DNA of 64,000 nt from Symbiodinium natans (GCA_905221605.1 CAJNDS010001691.1:201495-265494), one strand, 5' to 3'; counted from the stretch's first letter, positions 52,074 through 62,101 are shown. Notes: a model not told the origin generated them from the sequence alone. Program-made: numbers and translations.

Positions 52074-52088
52074 CTTGGGCTCATAACC
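52074..52088 (-). promoter_or_regulatory. Primer-binding site, complementary to a Met-tRNA anticodon arm
   Basis: In element sense, directly after the 5' LTR, the sequence is GGTTATGAGCCCAAG. Its complement CTTGGGCTCATAACC has the layout of a CAU-anticodon arm: stem TTGGG, loop CTCATAA, start of the 3' stem CC. Drosophila copia primes from a 5' half of initiator tRNA-Met cleaved in the anticodon arm, and its site is similar in position and sequence. Priming by a half-tRNA is therefore inferred here; I see no match to a CCA-ending tRNA 3' terminus. Confidence 0.75.
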
Positions 52089-52317
52089 TACGGGGGGCAA
52101 CCGAAGGAGGACAGGGAACAAGACAGTCAACCCCAACAGAAGCCCTTATTACCCCTGGAACAACCAACAACCGAACAGCAAGACCCCAAACCAAGGGCAC
52201 ACTTTTTACGAAACCTTTGACCGCTTTGGTCATGGCTTGAGCCAAAGATTACCGGGTTCATTGACCCTTCAACTTCCAATACCAACTCCTTTCTACAATA
52301 CCAATTGCAGCTCCGCA
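52089..52317 (-). repeat. 5' LTR of the copia element
   Basis: The LTR is 229 bp and identical to 42393-42621. In element sense it starts TGCGGAGCTG and ends CCCCCCGTA, so the termini are TG...TA rather than the usual TG...CA. The inner edge meets the primer-binding site directly. At 52236-52255 the element-sense strand reads CCGGTAATCTTTGGCTCAAG, whose last 11 bases equal the 3' end of the dinoflagellate spliced leader. No TATA box is obvious. Confidence 0.95.
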
Positions 52318-52322
52318 TAGGG
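52318..52322. repeat. Target-site duplication, right copy (TAGGG)
   Basis: This is the right partner of 42388-42392. It is followed at once by more TTTAGGG-type repeat, showing that the element split a telomere-type array. Confidence 0.8.
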
Positions 52323-52385
52323 TTTAGGGCTTAGGGTTTGGGGTTTGGGGTTTCGGGTTTAGGGTTTCGGGTGTAGGGTTTGCGT
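52319..52385 (+). repeat. Right half of the telomere-type array split by the retrotransposon
   Basis: TTTAGGG, TTTGGGG and TTTCGGG units begin directly at the right target duplication. The left half is the short GGGGGTTTAGGG before 42393. Confidence 0.85.
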
Positions 52386-52389
52386 TTTA

Positions 52390-54940
52390 GGGAGGGCTTT
52401 TGGGGCTCTCAGGGGGTTTAGGGATTGGAGGGGTCTCGGGTTGTGATGCTGAGGGATTAAGCGGGGTTGCGGCTGTTTGTCTACGCTTCATCTGACCAAG
52501 GCTCTACATGTAAAGAGGCATGCGGAAAGAGAATGGAAAGATATCAAAGAACAATGAAATAATGCAAGGGGACTTCATTGACAAATCATTTAAGCAGTTG
52601 TGAAATACACACAGCATAGTATCCCCAACAGCAGAAAGCTTGCAGGAATGCTCAGCACCTACATGTTGAAGCATTGGCAGCTACTAGCTGAATGGACAAC
52701 ATGCGCGGTGGGAGCAGTGAAAGACGCATGACAAAAGGCCCCGTCTTGGGAACAAAAACTTGCAGTTATATGCCTATAGTTGCACAAACGGCAGAAATGT
52801 TGTCGCACAAACGGCAGAGATGTGACCTGAATCAGAACAAAGGTTCAGGCTTGTTCTCCAATACGGTACGGTGAAGCGGCTACGACAAGAGAGTGCCAAG
52901 TGCAAATAATTATGTGTGTGTGTGTGTGCGCGCGTGTGACAGGTGCCTGTGCTTGTGTTTGGTTGGGGATTTGTGGCTTGTTTATCGTTGGTCCCAGAGC
53001 TGCTGAAGGCGCACGCGTCCGTGCGTTCAAGGTGCACACGGCGCTTTGGCGCGTGCAGCACTAACATAGCGCACGGGCCAACGCTGTCGAGGCCTCAGGA
53101 AGCCTCGCTGGAAGGTCTTGGAGGCCCTTTCCGTCTTCTCACCCCGCATGTCCTTTTAGGGTCCAAGGTTTCCCCCTGCTTTTAGGGCTTAAAGCTTTCC
53201 GCCCGATATTTCCTTTGTCGGGCTTGGGGCTTGCCAGCAAACGTCTCCTGTTTGGAGTTGAGGTTTCTGCTTTCAAGGTTTAGGGTTGGGCTTGGCATTT
53301 GCTTTAGGGCGTATAGGGCTTCCCACCCAACATCTCCTTTTAGGGCTTCGGGTTCGCTAGCTGCTTTCAGGGATTAAGGCTTCTTCCCACCCAACCTCCT
53401 TTTAACGTCTAGGGCTTACGCCGGTGTTTACTGTAGCTTGTGGGGCTGAGGGTTCACACATGCATCCCGCACAGAAACCCTGTGTGCACCGTCGACACAA
53501 GCACCGCGAACCTGGTGCCCCCGCCCCGGACTGGAAACAGGCCCTGAACCTGCCCAACTTGGACCCACACCAGTATGACGCTTAGGAGGCAAACCTGCAA
53601 CCCTGCAACAGTCCGTGTTGTTGGTACAACGTTCCAACCGCCCAGCCCGCCAAGATAGTGCCCAATAGCATGTAACACAGCTTCCTCACGAAGAACTCTC
53701 AATTTCCAAAGGCATTGTGACACCGGGCAGTGCATGGCAGTGTCATGCAGGTGTCCTAGTTTAAGTGTGTGTAGGTCCCAGTGTAGGTTGTCACGCCATG
53801 AACCCAGAACCGCAAACCCGATCTAAAACCCTGAAACCGCCTTAACCCGGCCTGCGACTCCTCCCGGCCCCCGTGCTGCTCTCACAGATCACCGCCACCT
53901 GGCCACAGGCATTCACAGACTCGCAGAAACGAGGGATTGGGGTTTGAAAGCTGGGAATTGGGATTTTAGAGTTTCGGGGTTGAGGACTTGCAGCTTTCAG
54001 GGTTAATGTTAGCACATGTCGCGCGTAAGAAGTGCTTGCAAGGATGCGTTCACCGAAGCCTAAAGCAGCGCGCATCCCCCCCATGTCTCCCCCGTATTAC
54101 CGTACTTCGGACCCACCCTCAAGTACCCCCTCATACAGCGTCAAAATTGGGCCTTACTCGCTTCTGTTGAAGCAAACTGCCTCTTATGGCAGAGGGAGAG
54201 GGAGAGGGAGAGGGAGAGGGAGACGGCAGACGAAGCGGCGCTCTTTTCAACTCCACCAGCACCCAGACCTGTACAGTGCTGACGACACTCACTGAGCATT
54301 CCGAGCATCGCCTTGGCGCACACCATCCGGCACATGGGGGATTCCATGGGCTTGCAATTCAGCTGCAAGTGGCTCTGTTGTTGGCACTTTGAGACACGTG
54401 GGTTTGTGTGTTCGGTTCGTGTTCAGGTTGCGTGATCTGTCGGTAGCCGATAGAGAGTAGAGCCACTGGCAGCAAACAGAAGAAACTAAGAAGGATGCTG
54501 AACGATCCGCTGGTGGATGTTAGCTGGACACCCCTAAAGCCCATAGTAGTTCTTTCTGTCTTTAGCCTCGCCAGACCCTTCGCGGTCCATCCACCAACAT
54601 CGCCCACTATATATGTTTCGACCTGCTTGGGAAGGTAGGAGCGAATGTGCAAAACACCGCGACGTCACGTTCGCGCGAGCTTGGGGGTTTCCTCCCCCCC
54701 CCCACTCTGCCGGGCATGCTTCCCATCTTGTACAGACCAGGGCTGAGACATGAATGAATCTTGCATACTGCGTCTGCTGCTCACTATGAGACTGGAACTG
54801 CTGCCCGAGTGCTGTGCGGGACTCAAAGGCATCGCATGGTTAAAAGTTGGGAGCGCCCAAATGCACAAACCTTTGCTGCTGCGCTGCCAGAACCCCTGTC
54901 GGCCTTACGGTGGCCCAAAAACCCAAGCAAAACCTCCGAA
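52390..54940. other. 2.5-kb stretch nearly free of telomere arrays, no recognised gene
   Basis: Mostly unique sequence with (GT)n at 52914-52932 and GAGAGG repeats at 54189-54222. Several 60-97-codon frames occur. Two look somewhat protein-like: minus 54359-54652, with a hydrophobic segment (FSILLSFFCLLPVALLSIGY), and plus 54750-54947 (MNESCILRLLLTMRLELLPE). Neither is recognised. Confidence 0.35.
54359..54652 (-). CDS. Open frame of 97 codons with one possible membrane segment, unrecognised
   Basis: Begins MHIRSYLPKQVETYIVGDVG. A hydrophobic stretch of about 20 residues (FSILLSFFCLLPVALLSIGY) in the middle could span a membrane. No repeat content, but overlapping frames exist on both strands. 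No family recognised; could be an exon of a larger gene or chance. Confidence 0.18.
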   Translation of the reverse strand: MHIRSYLPKQVETYIVGDVGGWTAKGLARLKTERTTMGFRGVQLTSTSGSFSILLSFFCLLPVALLSIGYRQITQPEHEPNTQTHVSQSANNRATCS

Positions 54941-54947
54941 ACCCTGA

Positions 54948-55007
54948 TGCCCTAAACCCTAAACCCTAAACCCTAAACCCTAAACCCTAAACCCTAAACC
55001 CTAAAGT
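54948..55007 (-). repeat. Telomere-type array, CCCTAAA orientation
   Basis: Eight perfect units. Confidence 0.94.
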
Positions 55008-55073
55008 TCCCATAAAGCTGCGGGATGGTTAGTGGTGTGTTCGGCTGGGAGGGCGCCCTGGCCAAGTCCTCAA

Positions 55074-55218
55074 TCCCTAAACCCTAAACCATAAACCCTA
55101 AACCCTAAACCCTAAACCCTAAACCCCTAAACCCCTAAACCCCTAAACCCCAAACCCCAAACCCTAAACCCTAAACCCTAAACCCCAAACCCCAAACCCT
55201 AAACCCTAAACCCTAACC
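55074..55218 (-). repeat. Telomere-type array, CCCTAAA orientation, mixed unit lengths
   Basis: About 20 units; includes a block of CCCCTAAA 8-mers and blocks of CCCCAAA. Confidence 0.93.
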
Positions 55219-55346
55219 AGCTTTGATCCAGGGCCTGGCGCCACATCAGCCTTCCTTCTGCTGGGACCTCCCTCACTGCAGGGTCACAGCCGCAGGCTGG
55301 CCCACCAGCTCTCCTCAAGCAAGAACCGGGCTTAGGGTTGAATCAG

Positions 55347-55434
55347 GGTTTAGGGTTCGGGGTTTAGGGGTTTAGGGATTAAGGTTTAGGGTTTAGGGTT
55401 TAGGGTTTAGGGTTTAGGGTTTAGGGTCTAGGGA
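55347..55434 (+). repeat. Telomere-type array, TTTAGGG orientation
   Basis: About 12 units with irregular first units. Confidence 0.9.
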
Positions 55435-55850
55435 ACCACGAGCCTCTTAACCAAAACGGCGGAGGTGGTTGCCAGCATTGTTGTCTGCATGCGCGGTATT
55501 GCTCCTTTACCGTTTCTGTAGGCTGCTGCTGTTGCCTTCGCGGTATAGTGCCAGTTTTGTTGCCTGTGGGTCCTAGCCCCTATCCACTTTGCGATGGCTG
55601 CTTCTTTTGATCGCCGATACTGGTGCCTCTAGGGTTTAGGGGTTAGGGTTTAGGGTTTAGCTGGCTATGTTGCTCCTCCCCCCCAACATGAGTGCTAAGC
55701 CGGCAACGGCAACACTACTAGCAACAAGCACTCAACCACTAAAGCAAGGCAGAGGACCAGAAGAGGAAGGGACCATGGGACCGGGGTCAGCGTTTATAAG
55801 GGCCGCGCCAAGACCACAACAGCAAAAAATCATGCACACAGACACACACA

Positions 55851-55853
<3 letters not shown>

Positions 55854-55908
<55 letters not shown>
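55854..55908. repeat. (CA)n microsatellite, about 27 units
   Basis: Perfect CA run preceded by interrupted CA units. Overlapping Cys-Val and Thr-His frames are artefacts. Confidence 0.95.
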
Positions 55909-55913
<5 letters not shown>

Positions 55914-56063
55914 AAAAGAGAGACCGAATCTGAACCCCATAACCCCACTCCCAGCCCATCTGAGTTCTGCGGCCGTTCTCGCTGGTGCTGCTGGTGTGCG
56001 CCAACGGCCTGGGAGGTGGTAAAGGCCGAACCTCTCAAAAACTCTCAAAAGGATCCACAGGTT

Positions 56064-56152
56064 GAGATGTTCCCCCTGATACTGACAATCATTAATGGGG
56101 ATGATAAGAAGGAGTACTATAATCCCTATTAAGGACTGTTAGTAACATCCCA
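56064..56152. mobile_element. Foldback element, family D, without microsatellite
   Basis: GATGTTCCCCCTGATACTGACAATCATTAATGGGG pairs imperfectly with the complement of CCCTATTAAGGACTGTTAGTAACATCCC. The motif ACTAACAGTCCTTA is shared with the foldback at 9141-9453. Confidence 0.55.
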
Positions 56153-56375
56153 AGGCGCAGGGTTTAAGATTGCACTTCATGGCTGAAGCTGTCGGTTCTT
56201 GGCTGGAAAAACCCTAGACCCTAAACCCTAAACCCTAAAACCTAAAACCTAAAGCCTAAACCCTAAACCCCAAGTTCCGCGTGTTCCCGCAAGCTCGAGC
56301 TTCGCTGGGCATCCGGCAGGTCCTCCTCTGGCACCTCGAACTCGAACCTGGATCCCAAGGGGTCTGCCCTTGGTT

Positions 56376-56606
56376 ATAGGGTTTAGGGTTTAGGGTTTAG
56401 TGTTTGGGGTTTAGGGTTTAGGGTTTGGGGTTTGGGGTTTGGGGTTTGGGGTTTGGGGTTTGGGGTTTGGGTTTAGGGTTTAGGGTTTAGGGTTTAGGGT
56501 TTAGGGTTTAGGGTTTAGGGTTTAGGGTTTAGGGTTTAGGGTTTAGGGTTTAGGGTTTAGGGTTTAGGGTTTAGGGTTTAGGGTTTAGGGTTTAGGGCCT
56601 GGGGTT
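56376..56606 (+). repeat. Telomere-type array, about 230 bp, TTTAGGG orientation
   Basis: About 33 units: mixed start, seven TTTGGGG, then about 20 almost perfect TTTAGGG. Confidence 0.95.
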
Positions 56607-57102
56607 TAGGATTTAGGGTCAAGCGTTGGACTCGTTGGGGCAAAGTCCCCTGAAACAACTAAACCCGACTCCTCTGCACCCCCTTCAGCCGACCCAATCC
56701 CCCCTCCTAAACCCTAAACCCTAAATCCCCTACCTACGGTGCTTGAAGTGTGGGTCCTGGGGTTCAGGGATGCTCCAAATTCTAACCCCTAAAGCCCCTG
56801 CAGCTCGCCAGGCCACTCGAAGGCCTCGGCCACTCGCCTAGATCGCGGAAGGGGCTCGCTTGGCTCTAATTTCGAATTTAGGGTTTAGGGTTTATATAGG
56901 GTTAAGGGCTTAGGTTTAGGGTTAAGGGTTTAGGGTTAAGGGCTTAGGGTTTAGGGTTAAGGGTTGCAGCTTTGAAACCTGAAAACTCGACGCTGCTGTT
57001 ACACCCTCTGGCGGAGCCGCCACAGCCCTGGTTCCTTGCAGCAACATCAAACGCCAACAGGCAGAGACTGCACTTGGGCTTTGCCCAAACTGCAATAATT
57101 CT

Positions 57103-57205
57103 TCTAGGAGCCTGAATAATTAGAATAGGGTTTTGGGGTGGTTATTGTGGTATAGTCATACAGGGACCATAAGGGAATGATATTCGTAATTGACAGACCG
57201 CCGTG
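57103..57205. mobile_element. MITE-like element, family C, copy 2
   Basis: Contains TTCTAGGAGCCTGAATAATTAG, GGTTTTGGGG and AAGGGAATGATATTCGTAAT, matching 4673-4879 and 61465-61549. The right end is degraded. Confidence 0.5.
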
Positions 57206-57507
57206 GCTTCGAAGCAGTTCTTGCCCAGAACTTCATGAGTGTTTGATACTGACCCTGTACTGACCCACGACCCTAAACTTGCAAGCCCGTAGCCCTAAGG
57301 GGTCCAGGGTTCGCCGTCGAGTTGAACATCCATAGGCAGCAGAACATGAAAACGCTCTCCTAAAATTTACGCCCGAAGCCCGAAGCCCGAAGCCCTAAAC
57401 CCTGAACCCCCACCTCCCAAAGGCGGATGCCACCAGCGTCGGGAGCTCTTCCTCCAATGTGGCACCTGGGGAAGAGAGCTCCGGGCGAAGGGACTTGGGG
57501 CCGTTAG

Positions 57508-57712
57508 GTTTAGGGTTTAGGGTTTAGGGTTTAGGGTTTAGGGTTTAGGGTTTAGGGTTTAGGGTTTAGGGTTTAGGGTTTAGGGTTTAGGGTTTAGGGT
57601 TTAGGGTTTAGGGTTTAGGGTTTAGGGTTTAGGGTTTAGGGTTTAGGGTGTAATTAGGGTTTAGGGTTTAGGGTTTAGGGTTTAAGGTTTAGGGTGTGGG
57701 GTTTAGGGGAAC
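57508..57712 (+). repeat. Telomere-type array, about 205 bp, TTTAGGG orientation
   Basis: About 28 units, the first twenty perfect. Confidence 0.95.
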
Positions 57713-57877
57713 ATCCCAAGCTTCAGGGTTGAAGTGATCAGCATTTGATCGTCTCGGAAGGGCAACTTGCGGAACTTGGGCTCTGGTGGGTGTTGAGGGC
57801 TTCAGGTTTATATCCGAAACTGCCCAAGCCCTACTCAAAGCCCCAAAGCCCTGACAAGCCCTGAAAAGTCTGAAAAG

Positions 57878-58146
57878 TAAATCCCTAAACCCCTAAACCC
57901 CAAACCCCTGAACCCCAAAACCCCTAAACCCCGAAACCCCTGAACCCGTAAACCCCTACACCCCTAAACCCCTAAACCCCTAAACCCCTGAACCCCTAAA
58001 CCCCTAAACCCCTGAACCCCTAAACCCCCAAACCCCTGAACCCCTAAAGCCCTAAACCCTAAACCCCTACACCCCTAAACCCCTAAACCCTAAACCCCCA
58101 AACCCAAAAACCCTAAACCCTAAAAACCCTAAACCCCTAAACCCTG
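57878..58146 (-). repeat. Telomere-type array with an 8-bp CCCCTAAA unit
   Basis: About 32 units, mainly CCCCTAAA or CCCCTGAA, ending in irregular CCCTAAAAA forms. Confidence 0.94.
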
Positions 58147-58171
58147 AGGGCTTAGAATTCTTTCGCAGGCT

Positions 58172-58265
58172 CCAAACCCTAAACCCTAAACCCTAAACCC
58201 TAAACCCTAAACCCTAAACCCTAAACCCTAAACCCTAAACCCTAAACCCTAAACCCTAAACCCCA
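58172..58265 (-). repeat. Telomere-type array, CCCTAAA orientation
   Basis: About 13 perfect units, 30 bp after the 8-mer array. Confidence 0.95.
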
Positions 58266-58334
58266 GCGTCGATCTGCCACGGCGCGGATGGGGGCCACAA
58301 GGTGCCCAGGCAGTTGGGCAAGCTGCTCCTCAGC

Positions 58335-58456
58335 GCCGCAAAGGGGTTTAGGGTCTAGGGAGGCTTAGGGTTTAGGGTTTAGGGTTTAGGGTTTAGGGTT
58401 TAGGGCTTAGGGCTTAGGGTTTAGGGTTTAGGGTTTAGGTTTAGGGCTTAGGGTGT
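58335..58456 (+). repeat. Telomere-type array, TTTAGGG orientation
   Basis: About 16 units with CTTAGGG variants, facing the previous array. Confidence 0.92.
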
Positions 58457-58653
58457 GAGCCAAGTTGTGGGTCGGTTGACAGGTTTCAGGTTTCGGGTCC
58501 AGACCTTTCAAGAAAAACATGTCGCACAGATTTCACAGGGGCCGTGTAGGGGGGCGAAGGGGAATGTGTGAGGCTTACCGTAGCATTCTACAATCCGAGT
58601 GTTGGGGGCTCCTTGGGAAACCCGCAAGCAACAGCCCACCAGCTGCACAACCC

Positions 58654-58708
58654 GTAGCCCTAAACCCTAAACCCTAAACCCTAAACCCTAAACCCTAAAC
58701 CCTAAAAC
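58654..58708 (-). repeat. Short telomere-type array, CCCTAAA orientation
   Basis: Seven perfect units. Confidence 0.94.
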
Positions 58709-58979
58709 CGGTGACGATTCGGCCAGGAGTCAATGACGAAGCTACCGTACCTTCCCGTCGCCACATTGACGAGGGACGTTTCCCCTCGGCCTTGCCGCAG
58801 CGCCTTGCAGGGGTACATGCTTAACCCTACGCCTGCGGATGTTCCTCCTTCTAGGTTTAAAGGCCTGGATAGGGAGTGGAACAAAGGGGGCGCTATAGTC
58901 ACCGCAAACCTTAAAAGTAGAGGCCTCGGGATGGAGGGTCGAGGGCTTTGGGTCTAGGCACGCTTAATGCTCAAAACAA

Positions 58980-60240
58980 TCTTTCGGCATTCTTTCGTGC
59001 AGGGCCGGGAGCGCAAGACCTCATGAAGCACCCATTCACACCCAAATGAATCTTAAAGCAGGCAAGAGCAAGGTGAGAGGGAGCTTCCAATGGCCCAAAG
59101 CTCCCAAAATCTCAACCCCAAGTCGTTTTGGAGTGTGGCACGTGCTGGAGGCGTTGATTCGTTTGAGTAAGCTAGCTTCGGTTTTGAAGATGCTGAGCCT
59201 GTCTTTCTTAGTCCATCCGACGTGGTTCTCTGAAATGCCAAATGCCGAAACTCATGCCCACACACGCCTGCACTAAATCAAACTGGCCCCGCTCATCCGA
59301 GTACGTCAGGGCGCGCCTTGCAGTTGGCGCCGGGGTTTCAATGATTCTGAGAATTTTTCAGGGGTTAAAATTAGAGGGATTCGGGGTTCCAGGTGGGTGC
59401 GGTGGCTGTTGGCCTTCTGTGTGGCTTCTGAGCCCTCATCAAGTCTGAGCCCGAGCCCCAAAAAGTAGGACTTCCAAAATCTGACTAACCAATAAGGACC
59501 TGATAGGTTTCGGACCCAGGGCATTTATAGGGCTGGGGTGGGAGATCTTAAAGATAGAGTTTGGGGGCTTGGCGTTTGGTTTAGCAATCAATGATATCAA
59601 GGGTGCAAAGCTGAGCTGCGGGGTTTCAAGCCAACTTCTCCAACGTCCCTACTTTCAACTTCCAACGCAGCTATCTCCTCTAGCGATGCTGTCTTGTCCC
59701 CCTCCTGCCATTCCTCACATCCCCCCCAGCCGAGGGCCAAAAACAAAGTGCTGCTCTGTTTGCTACAGTGTCTCAGAAGTGTCTGACTTTTGTTCTTGCC
59801 ACCCCTTCCTCACACCCTCCCTCGCCGAAGCCGAACAGCGTCGTCCGTGATCAGAAGCTAACGGAGCTTGAGCGCAAAGCTTTCGGAGATAAACCGGCTG
59901 CACTCTGTTTGAGAGCGCTTGCTGACGCTCCTGCGCAACCCCCTTAATCATCCTCCTCACCCTCGTCCTCAAAAAGCTTCCTTCCAGACCATACCTCGCC
60001 TTTCTACTTTCTACATTTCTGACCACATGACAGCAACTTGTGGATGGGGTTGTGCAAGATTAGGCTCTCATTTTGGGGTCGGTAGGGACGGCCCATGCCA
60101 AAAGGTACATGTACATAGGAGACGTGGGGTTCCAGGGCCTAAGATGTCGGTTCGAAGGTCTTTTGGGCCCTGAACCTAAACCCCGGAACTCACTAGACTT
60201 GCCCTCCCGGGCTGGTGACAATGAGCCGCATTCAATGCCC
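58980..60240. other. Spacer of about 1.2 kb without telomere arrays, no recognised gene
   Basis: Short frames on both strands (for example plus 59046-59276 and 59569-59850, minus 59763-60026) overlap each other. None is recognised. Confidence 0.35.
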
Positions 60241-60622
60241 GAAATACCAAACTGGGTTTAGTGTTTAGGGTTTAGGGTTTCGGGTTCAGGGTTTAGGATT
60301 TTAGGGTTTCGAATTCACAAAAGGGCCCGAGGGGCTGCACTACGTGGCTGGCTGTCCGGTGGTTCGCCAGCTGCGAGACCTGCTCAGCTGAGGGCTTGCT
60401 TTTGGAGAGTTTCGGTTTGGGGCCTAGACCTTCGGCTCCTAGATCCTAAGCTTTGGGGCAGGGATGGGGACGAGCGCACTGTTTTGCCAGGCTTTGGAGA
60501 CACCCCAAAGTTTGCCTCAGCCTGCCCTCGAACGCACTCTTCCCCTCCATCCCCAAAACCCTAATTCAGACTTCTGGGGGATTTCGGGATAAGGGTTAAG
60601 GCTTTGAAAGTTAGGATCTGCC

Positions 60623-61027
60623 ATGGAGGATTCAGAGGGCCAGAAATCCATCATATTCGACTTGGTTGGGAACATGGTCCTTGCTCAAATCGGCGATGGA
60701 AAGAACAATGCTGTATTTCTGCCGAGTGATGGATCAACAAATTGCGAGCCATTAGTCGGAGCCGCCATCGGATCCGGACCACGAGATGGCGGTCCAATTG
60801 TTGCCTGGATGTTTTGGAGCGCCAAAAAATCTGTTTCGCAGGAGGTTCGAGCGGAATTCACCAAGCTGTCGATGAAGACTGACCAGGTTTTGACCTTAAT
60901 ACGTTCATGGAACCATTATCTTCAAGGTTGCGAAAGAGTTTCGGATGTTGGCAGATCACGCACCTCGACGTCGACATTTTCTCGCTGCTTGATTCCTCTG
61001 AACCCGCTGTCATCTCCTAAAACCTAA
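60623..61027 (+). CDS. Open frame of 134 codons cut off by a telomere array, unrecognised
   Basis: Begins MEDSEGQKSIIFDLVGNMVL and has balanced, protein-like composition (IGDGKNNAVFLPSDG, GGPIVAWMFWSAKK) free of repeat words until the last residues. The stop is in the first telomere word of the array at 61,020. One of the better gene-fragment candidates outside the retrotransposon. It may be the 5' part of a gene truncated by the array, or an exon. No family recognised; no membrane segment or signal peptide. Confidence 0.33.
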   Translation: MEDSEGQKSIIFDLVGNMVLAQIGDGKNNAVFLPSDGSTNCEPLVGAAIGSGPRDGGPIVAWMFWSAKKSVSQEVRAEFTKLSMKTDQVLTLIRSWNHYLQGCERVSDVGRSRTSTSTFSRCLIPLNPLSSPKT

Positions 61028-61140
61028 ACCCTAAACCCTAAACCCTAAGCCCTAAACCCTGAACCCTGAACCCTGAACCCTGAACCCTGAACCCTGAACC
61101 CTGAACCCTGAACCCTGAACCCTGAACCCTGAACCCTAAA
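61020..61140 (-). repeat. Telomere-type array dominated by the variant CCCTGAA
   Basis: Three CCCTAAA-type units, one CCCTAAG, then about 12 consecutive CCCTGAA units. Confidence 0.94.
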
Positions 61141-61464
61141 GCTGCTGGGGGCTGCTGAGAGAGTCTTAGAGAGTCTCACAGGACTTCGGGATGGTTGAAC
61201 ACTTGTACTACTAAATCCCGAAGCAAACCCGAAAACCAAAGGTTTTCGGGTTTTCTGGGTCAGGCTTTACCTGGGACTCTAATTACCTACAGCTTAATGG
61301 TAACTACCCTTACTTAGTAGGTATAACCCCGCAAAACTGTATCCTAGGGCTTCTAGGGGCGCCGGGCCTGGGGGAGAAGGGCGCGGAGTATGCCCCCACG
61401 AGCTGCGGGCGCGTGCTCGTAGAGGTGCTGGACAACGAAGTTGCCGTACTGGTGCTTGCCTGGG

Positions 61465-61549
61465 TACTATAGGGGCCTGAATAATTAGAACAGGTTTTGG
61501 GGGGTATAATAAGGGAATACTATGAGTAATCTTTCCGACTCCTGTAGTA
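61465..61549. mobile_element. MITE-like element, family C, best-preserved short copy
   Basis: TACTATAGGGGCCTGAATAA at the left pairs with the complement of CGACTCCTGTAGTA at the right; 85 bp. Confidence 0.65.
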
Positions 61550-61972
61550 TCCACAGAAAGCTTCGCCACCCACAAGCTGTACCATCTCGATGCCGTCAAC
61601 CACGAAAACTGCCCTAAACCACTAAAAACCCACACATCCCCAATACAAGGTAATCTGGCATGAAGCCATTGCCCGACTCCAATCCAACAGCTAGCGACAG
61701 GAAGCAGCTGCAGATAGCAACAACTTGGGGAAAAGTGGCAAATCTCATTTCAGATGCCCTTAACCCTAAACCCCAGAGCCAACACCTATTTAACAAATTC
61801 TGCTGTTGTTGAAAGATAAAAAAAGGTGAACATCTAGCTTCATGCTAGAATTTATACGGCGAGACTGGCCCTGAACTCTGCAACCATGTACCCCAAGCAA
61901 CCCCCACGAGTCGCTGAACCCTAGACCCCGTACCCTGAGCCCCAAAAAACTGTAACCCTGGAACCTCAAGGT

Positions 61973-62101
61973 TTAGGGTTTAGGGTTAGGGTTTAGGGTT
62001 TAGGGTTTAGGGTTTAGGGTTTAGGGTTTAGGGTTTAGGGTTTAGGGTTTAGGGTTTAGGGTTTAGGGTTTAGGGTTTAGGGTTTAGGGTTTAGGGTCCA
62101 G
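61973..62101 (+). repeat. Telomere-type array, TTTAGGG orientation
   Basis: About 18 units, nearly perfect. Confidence 0.95.

Larger units (their letters stand above)
42393..52317 (-). mobile_element. Complete Ty1/copia-type LTR retrotransposon, minus strand
   Basis: Element of 9,925 bp, read right to left. Seen directly: two 229-bp LTRs at 42393-42621 and 52089-52317 that I read as identical base for base; a 5-bp direct repeat TAGGG on both outer flanks; a primer-binding site next to the 5' LTR; a polypurine tract next to the 3' LTR; and three consecutive ORFs filling almost all the interior. Integrase precedes reverse transcriptase, which is the copia (Pseudoviridae) order. Domain order is leader ORF, Gag with CCCH and CCHC fingers, two protease-like repeats, methyltransferase-like domain, integrase, 2OG-Fe(II) dioxygenase-like domain, RT, RNase H, hydrophobic C-terminal extension. 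Identical LTRs imply a very recent insertion. It lies inside a TTTAGGG array. Confidence 0.96.
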
